A stretch of DNA of 64,000 nucleotides from Modestobacter versicolor (lineage in GTDB: Bacteria; Actinomycetota; Actinomycetes; Mycobacteriales; Geodermatophilaceae), in assembly GCF_014195485.1 (NCBI RefSeq), contig NZ_JACIBU010000001.1:992001-1056000 (forward strand), written 5' to 3'. Shown here piece by piece: positions 51,064 through 59,941 of this stretch. Position 1 is the stretch's first letter; every line of letters starts with the position of its first letter. Position numbers and translations under genes: made by a program. Under the pieces are notes generated by a model. It worked only from the letters and a program-made list of their open reading frames with translations, did no database searches and was not told where the DNA came from.

Positions 51064-51158
51064 GAGCACCAGCATCGCTGGCCGACGTGACGGACGCGTG
51101 ACGCGGGTGCCCGCGCGGCGCACCGCCGGCGCACAGCCGGGCTGGTGATGATCTCGGC

Positions 51159-51866
51159 ATGGAGGTCCTCGAGCGGTTCTGGACGCGCGTCTCGGCCACC
51201 TCTCCCCCGCTGCCCGGCTGGCTGCTGGCGGTCTGCGCGGTGGCCGCCCTGCTGGTGGTCGGCTCGCCCGCGGTGTGGCGGCGGGCCCGGCACGCGGTGA
51301 CGATCGCGCACGAGGGGGCGCACGGGCTGGCGGCGCTGGTCACCGGGCGCCGGCTGGCCGGCATCCGGCTGCACTCGGACACCTCGGGGGTCACCGTCTC
51401 CGCGGGCCGGCCGAGCGGCGCAGGGATGGTGCTGACCATCGCCGCGGGCTACACCGGGCCGGGGCTGTTCGGGCTCGGTGCCGCCGCGCTGCTGGCCGCC
51501 GGCGCCGCCGTCGGGCTGCTGTGGGCGCTGCTCGGCCTGCTGGCGCTGCTGCTGGTGCAGATCCGCAACTGGTACGGGCTGTGGTCGGTGCTGGTCACCG
51601 GGGCCCTGGTGTTCGCCGCGACGTGGTGGCTGCCCGCCGAGGGGCAGTCCGCCTTCGCGCACGGCGTCACCTGGTTCCTGCTGCTGGCCGCCCCGAAGAC
51701 GGTGGTGGAGCTGCAGTCCAAGCGCCGCCGCCGAGGGGGTGCCCCGGACTCCGACGCCGACCAGCTGGCCCGGCTCACCCGGCTGCCAGGGCTGTTCTGG
51801 GTGGCGGTGTTCCTGCTGGTCGACGTCGGCGCGCTGGCCCTGGGCACCTGGTGGCTGCTGCGCTGA
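51159..51866 (+). CDS. M50-family (site-2 protease-like) membrane metallopeptidase
   Basis: 235 residues. HEGAH (in VTIAHEGAHGLAAL) is the zinc-binding motif of the M50B group, placed in a membrane helix. Five to six more hydrophobic segments follow, with RNWYGLWSVLV between them. The second zinc-ligand Asp motif of site-2 proteases (LDG-type) is not obvious; NWYG may take its place. Possible role in intramembrane cleavage of regulators; substrates unknown. Confidence 0.8.
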   Translation: MEVLERFWTRVSATSPPLPGWLLAVCAVAALLVVGSPAVWRRARHAVTIAHEGAHGLAALVTGRRLAGIRLHSDTSGVTVSAGRPSGAGMVLTIAAGYTGPGLFGLGAAALLAAGAAVGLLWALLGLLALLLVQIRNWYGLWSVLVTGALVFAATWWLPAEGQSAFAHGVTWFLLLAAPKTVVELQSKRRRRGGAPDSDADQLARLTRLPGLFWVAVFLLVDVGALALGTWWLLR

Positions 51867-51927
51867 CGGCCGCCCTGCAGGGGCCCGCCGCGAGCTCGCG
51901 AGCGGTGGGGGGCAGCGGGGTCCCCGT

Positions 51928-53211
51928 TCAGGCGGTGGGGATGCGGCTGAAGCCGTCGGTGCGGACCAGGCCGTCGTAGCCGCCGCGCGGGGCGCCCAGG
52001 CCGAACAGCGCGCCCACCAGCGGGGCGACGTCGACCGTGCGCACCGGGGCACGGCTCGTCGTCCCCGGGCGGAGCGCCGGGTGGCCGCCGGTGACCATGA
52101 ACGGGATCGGCTCGGTCGCCGGGTGCCCGTGGTTGCCGGGGATGGGGTTGGACAGCGGCTGCGGGTCGGTGAACCGCCAGCCCGGCCGGGCGTAGGCGAC
52201 CAGGTCGCCGGCCTCCGGGCCGAGCCGCAGCTCCTTCGGCTCGTGCACCGAGAGCACTCCGGGGTGGGCCGCGACCAGCCGCCGCACGTCCCGCAGGCCG
52301 GCGGTGCGGGTCGCCGCCGGGCCGGTCCAGTAGAGCAGGTCGGCGCCGCCGTTCTGGGCGATCTGCACCGCGCGCTGCAGGTCCGGGCGGGCCGCGAGCA
52401 CCCGGTTGACCGAGATCAGCGCGGTGGGCAGCGACCAGTCCATCGAGTGGTCGGCCAGCACCACCAGCACGCTGCGCTCCCAGCGACCGGTCGCCTGCAG
52501 GTGGTCGACGAACCGGCCGACCTGCAGGTCGGTGGAGACCAGCGCCAGCTGCCGGGCCACCTGCAGCGAGGTGCCGGTGAGGTCGGCGTGCCCGACCCGG
52601 TCGACGTCGCCGAGGTTGACGAACACGAGGTCGGGGTCCGGGCCGTCGACCATGGCCAGCAGGGCGTCGGTCGTCGCGGCGTCCGGGGCGTGGCCGGTGA
52701 CCGGGAGGACCGGGAACGGCTCCCACCGGTAGGTCGCCCGCTCGCCGAAGATGCCGAACAGGTACTCCTTCGACAGCACCGTGCCGGTGGTCCGGCCCTT
52801 CTGCCGCAGCCGCTCCAGCACGGTCGGGAAGCGCAGGTCGGTGGGGCGGTCCAGGTCGCGCACCACGCCCTCGGCCCGGTCGAACACCGTGTTGCTGGGC
52901 ACGCCGCTCCGGTCCGGCCGCACCCCGGCCATCATCATCGTGTGGTTCGGGATGGTCTCCGTCACCGGCAGCGAACGGGCGGCGGAGAACCAGGTGCCCT
53001 GCTGGCGGAGCCGGGCCAGCCGCGGGGTCAGCACCGGGCTGACCTCCTCCGGCCGACACCCGTCGACGACCAGCACGTAGACCCGCAGCCCTCCCCCGGC
53101 CGCCCGGGCGGTCGGGGCGCCGGCGGCTCCGGAGAGCACCACCGCCGCCCCCGTCGCGGCGCCGGTGGCGAGGAAGCGGCGACGGCTGAGCGAGCGCTGG
53201 GCGGGGGCCAT
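51928..53211 (-). CDS. Tat-exported alkaline phosphatase superfamily (phosphodiesterase/pyrophosphatase-like) protein
   Basis: 427 residues from ATG 53211. Twin-arginine signal SLSRRRFLATGAATGAAVVL and an AxA site near residue 37 imply export by the tatA-tatC system above. The mature part has VYVLVVDGCRPEE (metal Asp), PVTETIPNHTMMMAG (nucleophile Thr) and NPIPGNHGHPATEPIPF with the His ligands, so it resembles nucleotide pyrophosphatase/phosphodiesterase. It probably cleaves a phosphodiester outside the cell; substrate unknown. A strong hairpin overlaps the start codon. Confidence 0.87.
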   Translation of the reverse strand: MAPAQRSLSRRRFLATGAATGAAVVLSGAAGAPTARAAGGGLRVYVLVVDGCRPEEVSPVLTPRLARLRQQGTWFSAARSLPVTETIPNHTMMMAGVRPDRSGVPSNTVFDRAEGVVRDLDRPTDLRFPTVLERLRQKGRTTGTVLSKEYLFGIFGERATYRWEPFPVLPVTGHAPDAATTDALLAMVDGPDPDLVFVNLGDVDRVGHADLTGTSLQVARQLALVSTDLQVGRFVDHLQATGRWERSVLVVLADHSMDWSLPTALISVNRVLAARPDLQRAVQIAQNGGADLLYWTGPAATRTAGLRDVRRLVAAHPGVLSVHEPKELRLGPEAGDLVAYARPGWRFTDPQPLSNPIPGNHGHPATEPIPFMVTGGHPALRPGTTSRAPVRTVDVAPLVGALFGLGAPRGGYDGLVRTDGFSRIPTA

Positions 53212-53229
53212 GCGCTGTACATGGCCCCC
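53203..53229 (-). promoter_or_regulatory. Inverted repeat covering the start codon of the phosphodiesterase gene
   Basis: GGGGGCCATG and CATGGCCCCC (10-base arms, seven-base loop) flank each other at 53,203-53,229. ATG 53211 sits in one arm, so an mRNA containing both arms would have its start codon paired. It could instead be a protein-binding site; sequence alone cannot decide. Confidence 0.45.
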
Positions 53230-53356
53230 GGACGCCGGGGGTAACGGCTCCCGCCCAGGGTTCACCCGACGTTCGCCGCCCGGTGACGTGCTGGAACGGC
53301 CCCCTCGCAGGGACCCGGGCCGACCCTGCGAGGCCCGGGGGCGAGGGGGTCCTTCG

Positions 53357-55729
53357 TCAGTCGCTGGTGGGGCGGTTGCGCCGCCGGGGGGCGGCGTGCG
53401 GCGGCTGCCGCACCGGCTCCACCTGCGGCGCGGGCGGGATCTCCAGGTCGGTCGGCTCGTGCGAGACGGTGAAGGGCTGCCCGTGGTGGGCGAGCTCCAG
53501 CGGCTCGTCGCCGTAGACCAGCCGGTAGGTGGCCCGCTGCGCCGTCACGGTCACCGCCAGGCAGCGGCCCCGGAAGACCACCCGGAACGCCAGCCGGCGG
53601 ATCCGCGGGGGCAGCCGCGGCGCGAAGCTGAGCTGCCCGCCGTGGTCGCGCATCCCGCCGAACCCGGCGACGGCGACCGTCCACCCGCCGGCCAGCGAGG
53701 CGATGTGCAGCCCGTGCCCGCTGTTGCCGTGCAGGTTCTGCAGGTCGGTCAGCGAGGCCTCGCCCCAGTAGTCGTGGGCCAGCTGCAGGTGCCCGGTCTC
53801 CGCGGCGACGACCGCCTGCTGGGCCGCCGACAGCGAGGAGTCGCGCACCGTCCGGGCCTCGTAGTAGGCGAAGTCGGCGATCTTCTCCTCGGCGGTGAAG
53901 GCGTCGCCGCGCAGGTGCAGCGCCATCACCAGGTCGGCCTGCTTGACGACCTGCTTCCGGTAGATGTCGAAGTAGGGGAAGTTGAGCAGCAGCGGGTACT
54001 GGTCGGGCCGGGTGCCCTCGAAGTCCCACTCCTCGTGGTGGGTGAAGCCCTCCGACTGCTCGTGCACGCCGAGCGCCTCGTTGAACGGCACCCGCATCGC
54101 CTCGGCCGCCCGCGACCACAGCTCGACCTCGTCGCGGGACACCAACAGCCGGCCCGCCGTCTCCGGCTGGCGCTCGACCGCGGCGACGGCCTCGCGCAGG
54201 TTCCGCTGCGCCATCAGGTTCGTGTAGACGTTGTTGTCCACGATGGCGTCGTACTCGTCGGGCCCGGTGACCCCGTCGATCCGGTAGCCGCGGCCGTCGT
54301 CGAAGTGCCCGAGCGAGGCCCACAGCCGCGCGGTCTCCACCAGCAGCTCGGTGCCGTAGTCGCGGTCGAACTCCTCGTCCAGGGTGGCGGCGAAGTAGCG
54401 GGCGACGGCGTCGGCGATGTCGGCGTTGATGTGGAAGGCCGCCGTCCCGGCCGGCCAGTAGCCCGACGTCTCCTCCCCCCGGATGGTCCGCCACGGGAAG
54501 GCCGCGCCGTCGTGGCCGAGCACCCGGGCGCGCTCGCGGGCCAGGTCGAGCGTCGAGTGCCGCCACAGCAGCGCGTCGCGGGCGGCGGCCGGCACGGTGT
54601 AGGTGAGAACCGGCAGCACGTAGGTCTCGGTGTCCCAGAAGGTGTGCCCGTCGTAGCCGTCGCCGGTGAGCCCCTTGGCCGGGATCGGCTGCCGCTCCGC
54701 GCGCAGCCCGGCCTGCAGGACGTGGAACATGCCCACCCGCACGGCCTGCTGCAGCTCGTCGTCGCCCTCGATCTCGACGTCCGCCTCGTCCCAGTGCCGG
54801 TCCAGCAGCTCGCGCTGCTCGCGCACCAGCCGGTCCCAGCCGGCCAGCTTGGCGGTGGCCAGCGCCCCCTCGACCTGGTCGCGGATGGCCGGCGCCGAGC
54901 GGCGGCTGGACCAGCCGTAGGCCAGGTACTTCACCAGCCGCAGCCGCGAGCCGGCCGGCAGCCGGGCGGCCAGGGTGTAGCGGGCCAGGTCCGGGGAGGT
55001 CTCCAGGTCCTCGCTGGCGGAGTCCGGGACGTCGACCTCGTGGTCCATCCCGGCGGCCATCCGCAGCCGGCTGCGCTTGGTCTGGTGCACCAGGACGGCG
55101 TGCCGCCCGCGGCCCACGTGCAGCTCCGAGGCCAGCGGCCGGTCCATCGCCGAGGCGGCCCGCGGGTCGTCGGTCGCGGCGGTGTTGCGCACCTCGTTGG
55201 CCAGCAGGTCCGACTGCAGGGCGATGTAGAGGTCGCCCTGGTCGTCGGTGCACTCGACCGTGTACTCCACCGCGGCGATCGACCGCCGGGTCAGCGACAC
55301 CAGCCGGGTGCTGGTGACCCGCACCTGGCGGCCGCTGGGCGAGCGCCACTCGGTGGTGCGGCGGAGCAGGCCGCTGCGCAGGTCCAACGTGCGGCGGTGG
55401 TCGATGACGTCGCCGTACTGCAGGTCCAGCGGGGTGTCACCGACCAGCAGCCGGATGACCTTGCCGTCGGTCACGTTGACCACGGTCTGGCCCTGCTCCG
55501 GGAAGCCGTAGCCGGCCTCGGCGTAGGGCAGCGGCCGCTCCTCGAAGAAGCCGTTGAGGTAGGTGCCGGGGACGACGACCGGCTCGCCCTCGTCCAGCGA
55601 GCCGCGCATGCCGATGTGCCCGTTGGCCAGCGCGAAGACCGACTCGTTGACCCCCAGCGAGGCCAGGTCGACACCGATCTCGGTCAGCGACCAGGGCTCG
55701 ACCAGGAAGTGCGCGCGCCCCTCGGTCAC
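53357..55729 (-). CDS. Glycoside hydrolase family 65 disaccharide phosphorylase
   Basis: 790 residues. The GH65 catalytic acid lies in GVTGPDEYDAIVDNN, and GYDGHTFWDTETYVLPVL plus HGNSGHGLHIASLAGG (phosphate-site region) are family signatures. Members phosphorolyse maltose, trehalose or kojibiose to beta-glucose 1-phosphate and glucose. The overlap (GTGA, 55,726-55,729) with a beta-phosphoglucomutase-like gene favours phosphorolysis rather than hydrolysis. Which disaccharide is used cannot be read. Long C-terminal Pro/Arg tail of about 40 residues. Confidence 0.9.
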   Translation of the reverse strand: MTEGRAHFLVEPWSLTEIGVDLASLGVNESVFALANGHIGMRGSLDEGEPVVVPGTYLNGFFEERPLPYAEAGYGFPEQGQTVVNVTDGKVIRLLVGDTPLDLQYGDVIDHRRTLDLRSGLLRRTTEWRSPSGRQVRVTSTRLVSLTRRSIAAVEYTVECTDDQGDLYIALQSDLLANEVRNTAATDDPRAASAMDRPLASELHVGRGRHAVLVHQTKRSRLRMAAGMDHEVDVPDSASEDLETSPDLARYTLAARLPAGSRLRLVKYLAYGWSSRRSAPAIRDQVEGALATAKLAGWDRLVREQRELLDRHWDEADVEIEGDDELQQAVRVGMFHVLQAGLRAERQPIPAKGLTGDGYDGHTFWDTETYVLPVLTYTVPAAARDALLWRHSTLDLARERARVLGHDGAAFPWRTIRGEETSGYWPAGTAAFHINADIADAVARYFAATLDEEFDRDYGTELLVETARLWASLGHFDDGRGYRIDGVTGPDEYDAIVDNNVYTNLMAQRNLREAVAAVERQPETAGRLLVSRDEVELWSRAAEAMRVPFNEALGVHEQSEGFTHHEEWDFEGTRPDQYPLLLNFPYFDIYRKQVVKQADLVMALHLRGDAFTAEEKIADFAYYEARTVRDSSLSAAQQAVVAAETGHLQLAHDYWGEASLTDLQNLHGNSGHGLHIASLAGGWTVAVAGFGGMRDHGGQLSFAPRLPPRIRRLAFRVVFRGRCLAVTVTAQRATYRLVYGDEPLELAHHGQPFTVSHEPTDLEIPPAPQVEPVRQPPHAAPRRRNRPTSD

Positions 55730-56457
55730 CGGTCGCCGTCCAGCAGCTCGTCCAGGTCCTGGACGACGACGTCCGCGCCGCGCTCGCGCAGCTGCTCGGC
55801 CTGGCCGACCCGGTCGACGCCGACGACGAACCCGAAGTCACCGGCCCGCCCGGCCGCGACCCCGGCCAGCGCGTCCTCGTAGACCGCGCAGCGGGCCGGC
55901 TCGACGCCCACCGCGCGGGCGCCGGCGAGGAACCCGTCGGGTGCGGGCTTGCCGCGCAGCCCGTCGCGCTTGGCCACCACCCCGTCGACGCGGGCGTCGA
56001 TCAGGTCGGCGAAGCCTCCTGCGGCGACGACCTGCGCGCCGTTGGCGGAGGCGGTCACCACGGCGGTCGCCAGGCCGGCCTCCTTGGCCGCGCGCAGGTA
56101 CCGCATCGAGCCCTCGTAGACCTGCACGCCGTGCTCGTCGAGCTCGCGCAGCAGCAGCTCGTTCTTGCGGGTGGCCACGCCGCGGACCGTCTCGGCGTCG
56201 GCCGGGTCGGCGTCGGTGCCCTCGGGCAGGGTGATCCCCCGGCTGGCGAGGAAGTCCCGGACGCCGTCCTCGCGCGGCTTGCCGTCGACGAACTGGTTGT
56301 AGTCGGCCTGGCTGAACTCGGCCGCGCCCGGGTCGCGCCTGCGCAGGAACTCGTCGAAGGTGCGCTTCCAGGCGGCCTGGTGCACCTTCGCCGTCTGCGT
56401 CAGGACCCCGTCGAGGTCGAACAGGCAGGCCCGGATGTCTTCGGGGAGTCCCAGCAC
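55726..56457 (-). CDS. Beta-phosphoglucomutase-like HAD protein
   Basis: 243 residues. The DxDx motif is FDLDGVL, motif II is VVTASANG, and KPAPDGFLAGA plus VYEDALAGVAAGRAG carry motifs III and IV, the pattern of the beta-phosphoglucomutase subgroup. It would convert beta-glucose 1-phosphate, the product of the co-transcribed GH65 enzyme, to glucose 6-phosphate. GTG 56457 has TAGCGT (reverse strand, plus 56,465-56,470) seven bases upstream, a leaderless start. First gene of the pair. Confidence 0.87.
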   Translation of the reverse strand: MLGLPEDIRACLFDLDGVLTQTAKVHQAAWKRTFDEFLRRRDPGAAEFSQADYNQFVDGKPREDGVRDFLASRGITLPEGTDADPADAETVRGVATRKNELLLRELDEHGVQVYEGSMRYLRAAKEAGLATAVVTASANGAQVVAAGGFADLIDARVDGVVAKRDGLRGKPAPDGFLAGARAVGVEPARCAVYEDALAGVAAGRAGDFGFVVGVDRVGQAEQLRERGADVVVQDLDELLDGDR

Positions 56458-56492
56458 GCCCGACACGCTACGGCGAGATGATCGTCGGGACC

Positions 56493-56518
56493 TGTCGAAT
56501 CCCACGGGGTCGCCCGTC
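56493..56518 (+). promoter_or_regulatory. ECF42-type promoter before the YciI gene
   Basis: TGTCGAA (56,493-56,499) and CGTC (56,515-56,518) are 15 bases apart, 46 bases before ATG 56565. From memory, ECF42 promoters have a TGTCGA-type -35 element and ECF -10 elements are often CGTC. Autoregulation by the sigma factor encoded downstream is the expectation. Confidence 0.5.
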
Positions 56519-56564
56519 GAGGGGGTGTCGACCGGATCGGCCGGCGACATCGAGGAGGCCTGCC

Positions 56565-56936
56565 ATGCCGCAGTACCTGTTCATGCTGTACGACCGCGAG
56601 GACCTCTACGCCGAGGGGGGCGAGGAGCTGGCCGACCAGACCGTCCAGCGGCACCGCGACTTCACCGCGGCCGTGGCGGCCACCGACGGCGCCCGCGTGC
56701 TGGGCGGTGAGGCGCTGCAGGACCAGGCGACGGCGACCACGGTGCGCCGGACGAGCCCGGACGGCGAGCCGCTGGTCACCGACGGCCCGTTCCTGGAGGC
56801 CAAGGAGGCGTTCGGCGGCTACTACCTGATCGAGGCCCGCGACCTGGACCAGGCGCTCGAGCTGGCGAAGGTCTGCCCGGTGCTGGCCGGGGGCGTCGAG
56901 GTGCGGCCGATCTGGGACACCAGCGAGCTGGGGTGA
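56565..56936 (+). CDS. YciI/DGPF-domain protein
   Basis: 123 residues. YLFMLYDREDLYAEGGEEL at the start, TDGPFLEAKEAFGGYYLIEA with the DGPF signature, and VEVRPIWDTSEL at the end. Dimeric alpha-beta barrel of unknown activity. The gene overlaps the sigma factor gene (GTGA at 56,933-56,936), the defining arrangement of ECF42 loci. GAGGAGG precedes ATG 56565. Confidence 0.93.
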   Translation: MPQYLFMLYDREDLYAEGGEELADQTVQRHRDFTAAVAATDGARVLGGEALQDQATATTVRRTSPDGEPLVTDGPFLEAKEAFGGYYLIEARDLDQALELAKVCPVLAGGVEVRPIWDTSELG

Positions 56937-58189
56937 CCACCGCCGGGGACGTCGTCGCCGAGGCCGTGGAGGCCGCCCACCGGGCGCACTGGCCGGTGCT
57001 GGTGGCCACCACGGTGCGGCTGCTGCGCGACCTGGACGCGGCCGAGGACTGCGTCCAGGACGCGTTCGCGGCCGCCGTGCGCACCTGGCGCACCGACGGC
57101 GTCCCCGGCAACCCCGCGGCCTGGCTGACGACCGCGACCCGCAACCGCGCGCTGGACCGGCTGCGCCGGTCGGCGACCGAGCGCCGGGCGCTGCCCGCGC
57201 TGATCGGCGAGAGCCAGCGGCTGGAGCGGGACGGTCCCGGCCGGGCGGCCGACGACGGCGTCCGGGACGACGGCGAGGACCTGCTGCGGCTGGTGCTGCT
57301 GTGCGCCCACCCCGCGCTGGCCCCCGAGTCGCGGGTGGCGCTGACCCTGCGGGCCCTGTGCGGCGTCCCGACCGGCGCGATCGCCCGGGTGATGCTGGTG
57401 CCCGAGCCCACCCTGGCGGCCCGGCTGACCCGGGCGAAGAAGAAGATCGCCGGCGCGGGCATCCCGCTGCGGCTGCCGGCGGCCGCGGAGCGTGCCCAGC
57501 GGGTGGCGGGCGCCCTGGACGTCGTCCACCTGGTGCTCACCTGCGCGCACGACGACCCGGCCGCCGACGACGGGCTCGCCGCCCGGGCGGTGATGCTCGC
57601 CCGCGCGCTGGTGCGGCTCGCGCCCGAGGACACCGAGGCGCGCGGCCTGCTGGCCCTGGCGCTGCTCACCGGCGCCCGCTCCGCCGCCCGCCGGGACGAC
57701 GCCGGTGCGGTGGTGCTGCTGGCCGACCAGGACCGGTCGCGCTGGGACGCGGCGGCGATCACCGAGGGGCTGGCGCTGGTGCGCGGGCTCCTCCCCCACC
57801 CCGCCGGCCGGTTCACCCTCCAGGCGGCGATCGCCGCCGAGCACGCCCGGGCGGTGACCGCCGCGGCGACCGACTGGCGGCAGGTGCTGCGGCTCTACGA
57901 CGCGCTCCTGGCCGAGTGGCCGACCCCCGTGGTGGCGCTCAACCGGGCGGTCGCGCTCGCCGAGGTGGACGGTCCGTCAGCGGCCCTGCGGGCGCTGCGC
58001 GCGGTCGCCGACGACCCGGTGCTCGCCCGGTACCCGTGGCTGCCGGCGACCCGGGCCGAGCTGCACCGCCGGTCCGGCGACCCGGTCGCGGCCGCCGCCG
58101 AGTACCGGGCCGCGTTGGCGATGCCGGTGTCCCCCGCGGACGCCGCCTTCCTCCGGGCCCGGCTGGCCGCGGTGACCGACGGTCGCTGA
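56933..58189 (+). CDS. ECF42-type RNA polymerase sigma factor with C-terminal TPR-like extension
   Basis: 418 residues. Region 2 (LVATTVRLLRDLDAAEDCVQDAF) and region 4 (LLCAHPALAPESRVALTLRAL, IARVMLVPEPTLAARLTRAKKKI) are followed by a C-terminal extension of about 220 residues with TPR-like helices (LLYDALLAEWPTPVVALNRAVALAEV). ECF42 factors lack an anti-sigma and are thought to be controlled through this extension. Co-transcribed with the YciI gene. Possible targets include that gene itself. Confidence 0.92.
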   Translation: MTTAGDVVAEAVEAAHRAHWPVLVATTVRLLRDLDAAEDCVQDAFAAAVRTWRTDGVPGNPAAWLTTATRNRALDRLRRSATERRALPALIGESQRLERDGPGRAADDGVRDDGEDLLRLVLLCAHPALAPESRVALTLRALCGVPTGAIARVMLVPEPTLAARLTRAKKKIAGAGIPLRLPAAAERAQRVAGALDVVHLVLTCAHDDPAADDGLAARAVMLARALVRLAPEDTEARGLLALALLTGARSAARRDDAGAVVLLADQDRSRWDAAAITEGLALVRGLLPHPAGRFTLQAAIAAEHARAVTAAATDWRQVLRLYDALLAEWPTPVVALNRAVALAEVDGPSAALRALRAVADDPVLARYPWLPATRAELHRRSGDPVAAAAEYRAALAMPVSPADAAFLRARLAAVTDGR

Positions 58190-58279
58190 TCGTCTCGTTG
58201 CCGCGTGGTCCTCATCCCTCTGCCTGTCCGCCGGCCGGTCCTCCCTGCCGGGGACGGCGGGGGTCTCCGACCCCGACCG

Positions 58280-58295
58280 TGTTGGGGATAACGGT
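58280..58295 (+). repeat. 16-base intergenic motif TGTTGGGGATAACGGT, copy 2
   Basis: Identical to 19,443-19,458 (reverse strand). Here it is flanked by CGACCGT and ACGGTCG (inverted, 58,273-58,297 with a central loop), so it may fold. It lies in the 240-base gap between the sigma factor and PEBP genes. Confidence 0.5.
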
Positions 58296-58429
58296 CGTAC
58301 GTCCGGCTGCGGACCGGGTCGGTGGCGGGCACCCGGGCGGTACCCCACCGGGCTGCCTAGGGTCGTGACCAGCAGCGGCGCCGCCGCACCCCGGCCCGGC
58401 CGGGGACCTGCGACCGAGGAGGACCCGGC

Positions 58430-58969
58430 ATGGCCGATCGGCCCACCGTGCCCAACCCCTACGACTTCCTCCCCCCGGTGCCCTCGTTCGAGGTGACCAG
58501 CACCGACATCGCCCCCGGCGAGCGGCTCCCCCTGCCCCACGCCAGCGGCGCGATGGGCGTCCCCGGCGGCGAGGACCGCTCCCCGCAGCTGAGCTGGTCG
58601 GGTTTCCCGGCCGAGACCAGGGGCTTCGCGGTCACCGTCTACGACCCCGACGCCCCCACCGGCAGCGGCTTCTGGCACTGGGCGGTCGCCGGCATCCCGG
58701 CCTCGGTGACCGAGCTGCCCAGCGGCGCTGCCGACGGCGGCCTGCCCGCGGGCGCGGTGCAGCTGCGCAACGACACCGGCTCCCCCGGGTTCGTGGGCGC
58801 CGCTCCCCCGGCGGGGCACGGCACGCACCACTACTACGTGGTGGTGCACGCGCTGGACACCGACGACCTGGGCGTGCCGGCCGAGGCGACCCCGGCCTAC
58901 CTGGGGTTCACCCTGTTCAGCCGCACGCTGGCGCGCGGCACGATCGTGGCGACCTTCGACGTCGAGTGA
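58430..58969 (+). CDS. YbhB/YbcL-type PEBP family protein
   Basis: 179 residues. [33 protein letters not shown] (residues 46-78) and [13 protein letters not shown] are the ligand-pocket signatures of bacterial phosphatidylethanolamine-binding proteins (Raf kinase inhibitor-like). Role in bacteria unknown. GAGGAGG ribosome site before ATG 58430; TAGGGT (58,358-58,363) is the likely -10, giving a leader of about 60 bases. Confidence 0.92.
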   Translation: MADRPTVPNPYDFLPPVPSFEVTSTDIAPGERLPLPHASGAMGVPGGEDRSPQLSWSGFPAETRGFAVTVYDPDAPTGSGFWHWAVAGIPASVTELPSGAADGGLPAGAVQLRNDTGSPGFVGAAPPAGHGTHHYYVVVHALDTDDLGVPAEATPAYLGFTLFSRTLARGTIVATFDVE

Positions 58970-59002
58970 CCCCCGGCCCCGCTGGGCCGGCCCGGCGCCG
59001 GC

Positions 59003-59851
59003 TCAGCGGGGCGGGCGCTCCGCCGGGCGCTCGGCCAGGCAGCTGGTGCCCACCCGGGCGAAGCCGGCCCGCTCGTAGACCCGGGCCACGTCGTCGTCAC
59101 CGGCGGAGAGGAACACCAGGTCGGCGGTCTGCCGGGCGTGCTCGACCAGCGCCGAGGTGAGCCCGGCGCCGAGCCCGCGGCCGCGGAACCGGGGCAGCGT
59201 GGCCACCCCGACGACCTCGCTGACCTCGGTGCCGTCGACGTCCACCGGCTGGTGCGAGCCGATCGCGACCGGCTGGCCGTCGTCGACGGCGACCATCATC
59301 ACCGTGCGGCCCGACGCCACCCGCTCGCGCAGCGCCTCGGTGGGCGGCAGCTCGCCCGGCCCGGGGTCGCCCAGCGCCACGTCGGGCACCCCGCCGCCCG
59401 CGCCGGCCGGCACGGTGGCGGCCGGCCTCGGGTTGGCGAACGCCAGCTCGGCCAGCCGTTGGTACAGCCCCAGCCGCGGGTCGTCGGCGCCCACCAGGTA
59501 CAGCCGAACCTCCGCCGGCAGCAGCACCTCGACCGGGTCGTCGGCGACCAGCAGGGGGAGCTCGTCGACGGCCAGGCCGGCGGAGCGGGCGACGGTGGCC
59601 AGCCCCCGGCAGCGGTCGCCCAGCCACTCCAGGGCGGCCGGCAGCCCGGCCTGCTCCTGCAGCGCGACGGCGGCGCGCACGTCGGCCAGGGTGACCTCGC
59701 CCTCCCGGCCGGGGAGCGGCCGGGCGGGGTAGGGCCACTCCGGCGAGCCGATCGGCACCTGGAGCGGGCCGACGGTCCGCACCTGGGCGTCCGCCAGCGG
59801 CGCGAGGCTGAAGTAGCGCTCGATCCGGTCGAGCAGCCGTGGCGACGACAC
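59003..59851 (-). CDS. GNAT-family acetyltransferase with N-terminal extension
   Basis: 282 residues. C-terminal GNAT domain (about 165-275) with acetyl-CoA motif [21 protein letters not shown] and a downstream [19 protein letters not shown]. The N-terminal 150 residues ([23 protein letters not shown] onward) are a second, possibly degenerate GNAT-like half. TAGGGT (reverse strand, plus 59,859-59,864) is seven bases before GTG 59851. Divergent from coaA. Substrate unknown. Confidence 0.85.
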   Translation of the reverse strand: MSSPRLLDRIERYFSLAPLADAQVRTVGPLQVPIGSPEWPYPARPLPGREGEVTLADVRAAVALQEQAGLPAALEWLGDRCRGLATVARSAGLAVDELPLLVADDPVEVLLPAEVRLYLVGADDPRLGLYQRLAELAFANPRPAATVPAGAGGGVPDVALGDPGPGELPPTEALRERVASGRTVMMVAVDDGQPVAIGSHQPVDVDGTEVSEVVGVATLPRFRGRGLGAGLTSALVEHARQTADLVFLSAGDDDVARVYERAGFARVGTSCLAERPAERPPR

Positions 59852-59941
59852 GCCCAGGACCCTAGACGCCCGTGCCGGCCCGGGGACCCCGCGCGCCCTG
59901 CGGACCACCCGGTCGGGGGGCCGGTGGAGCCCGACGGCACC

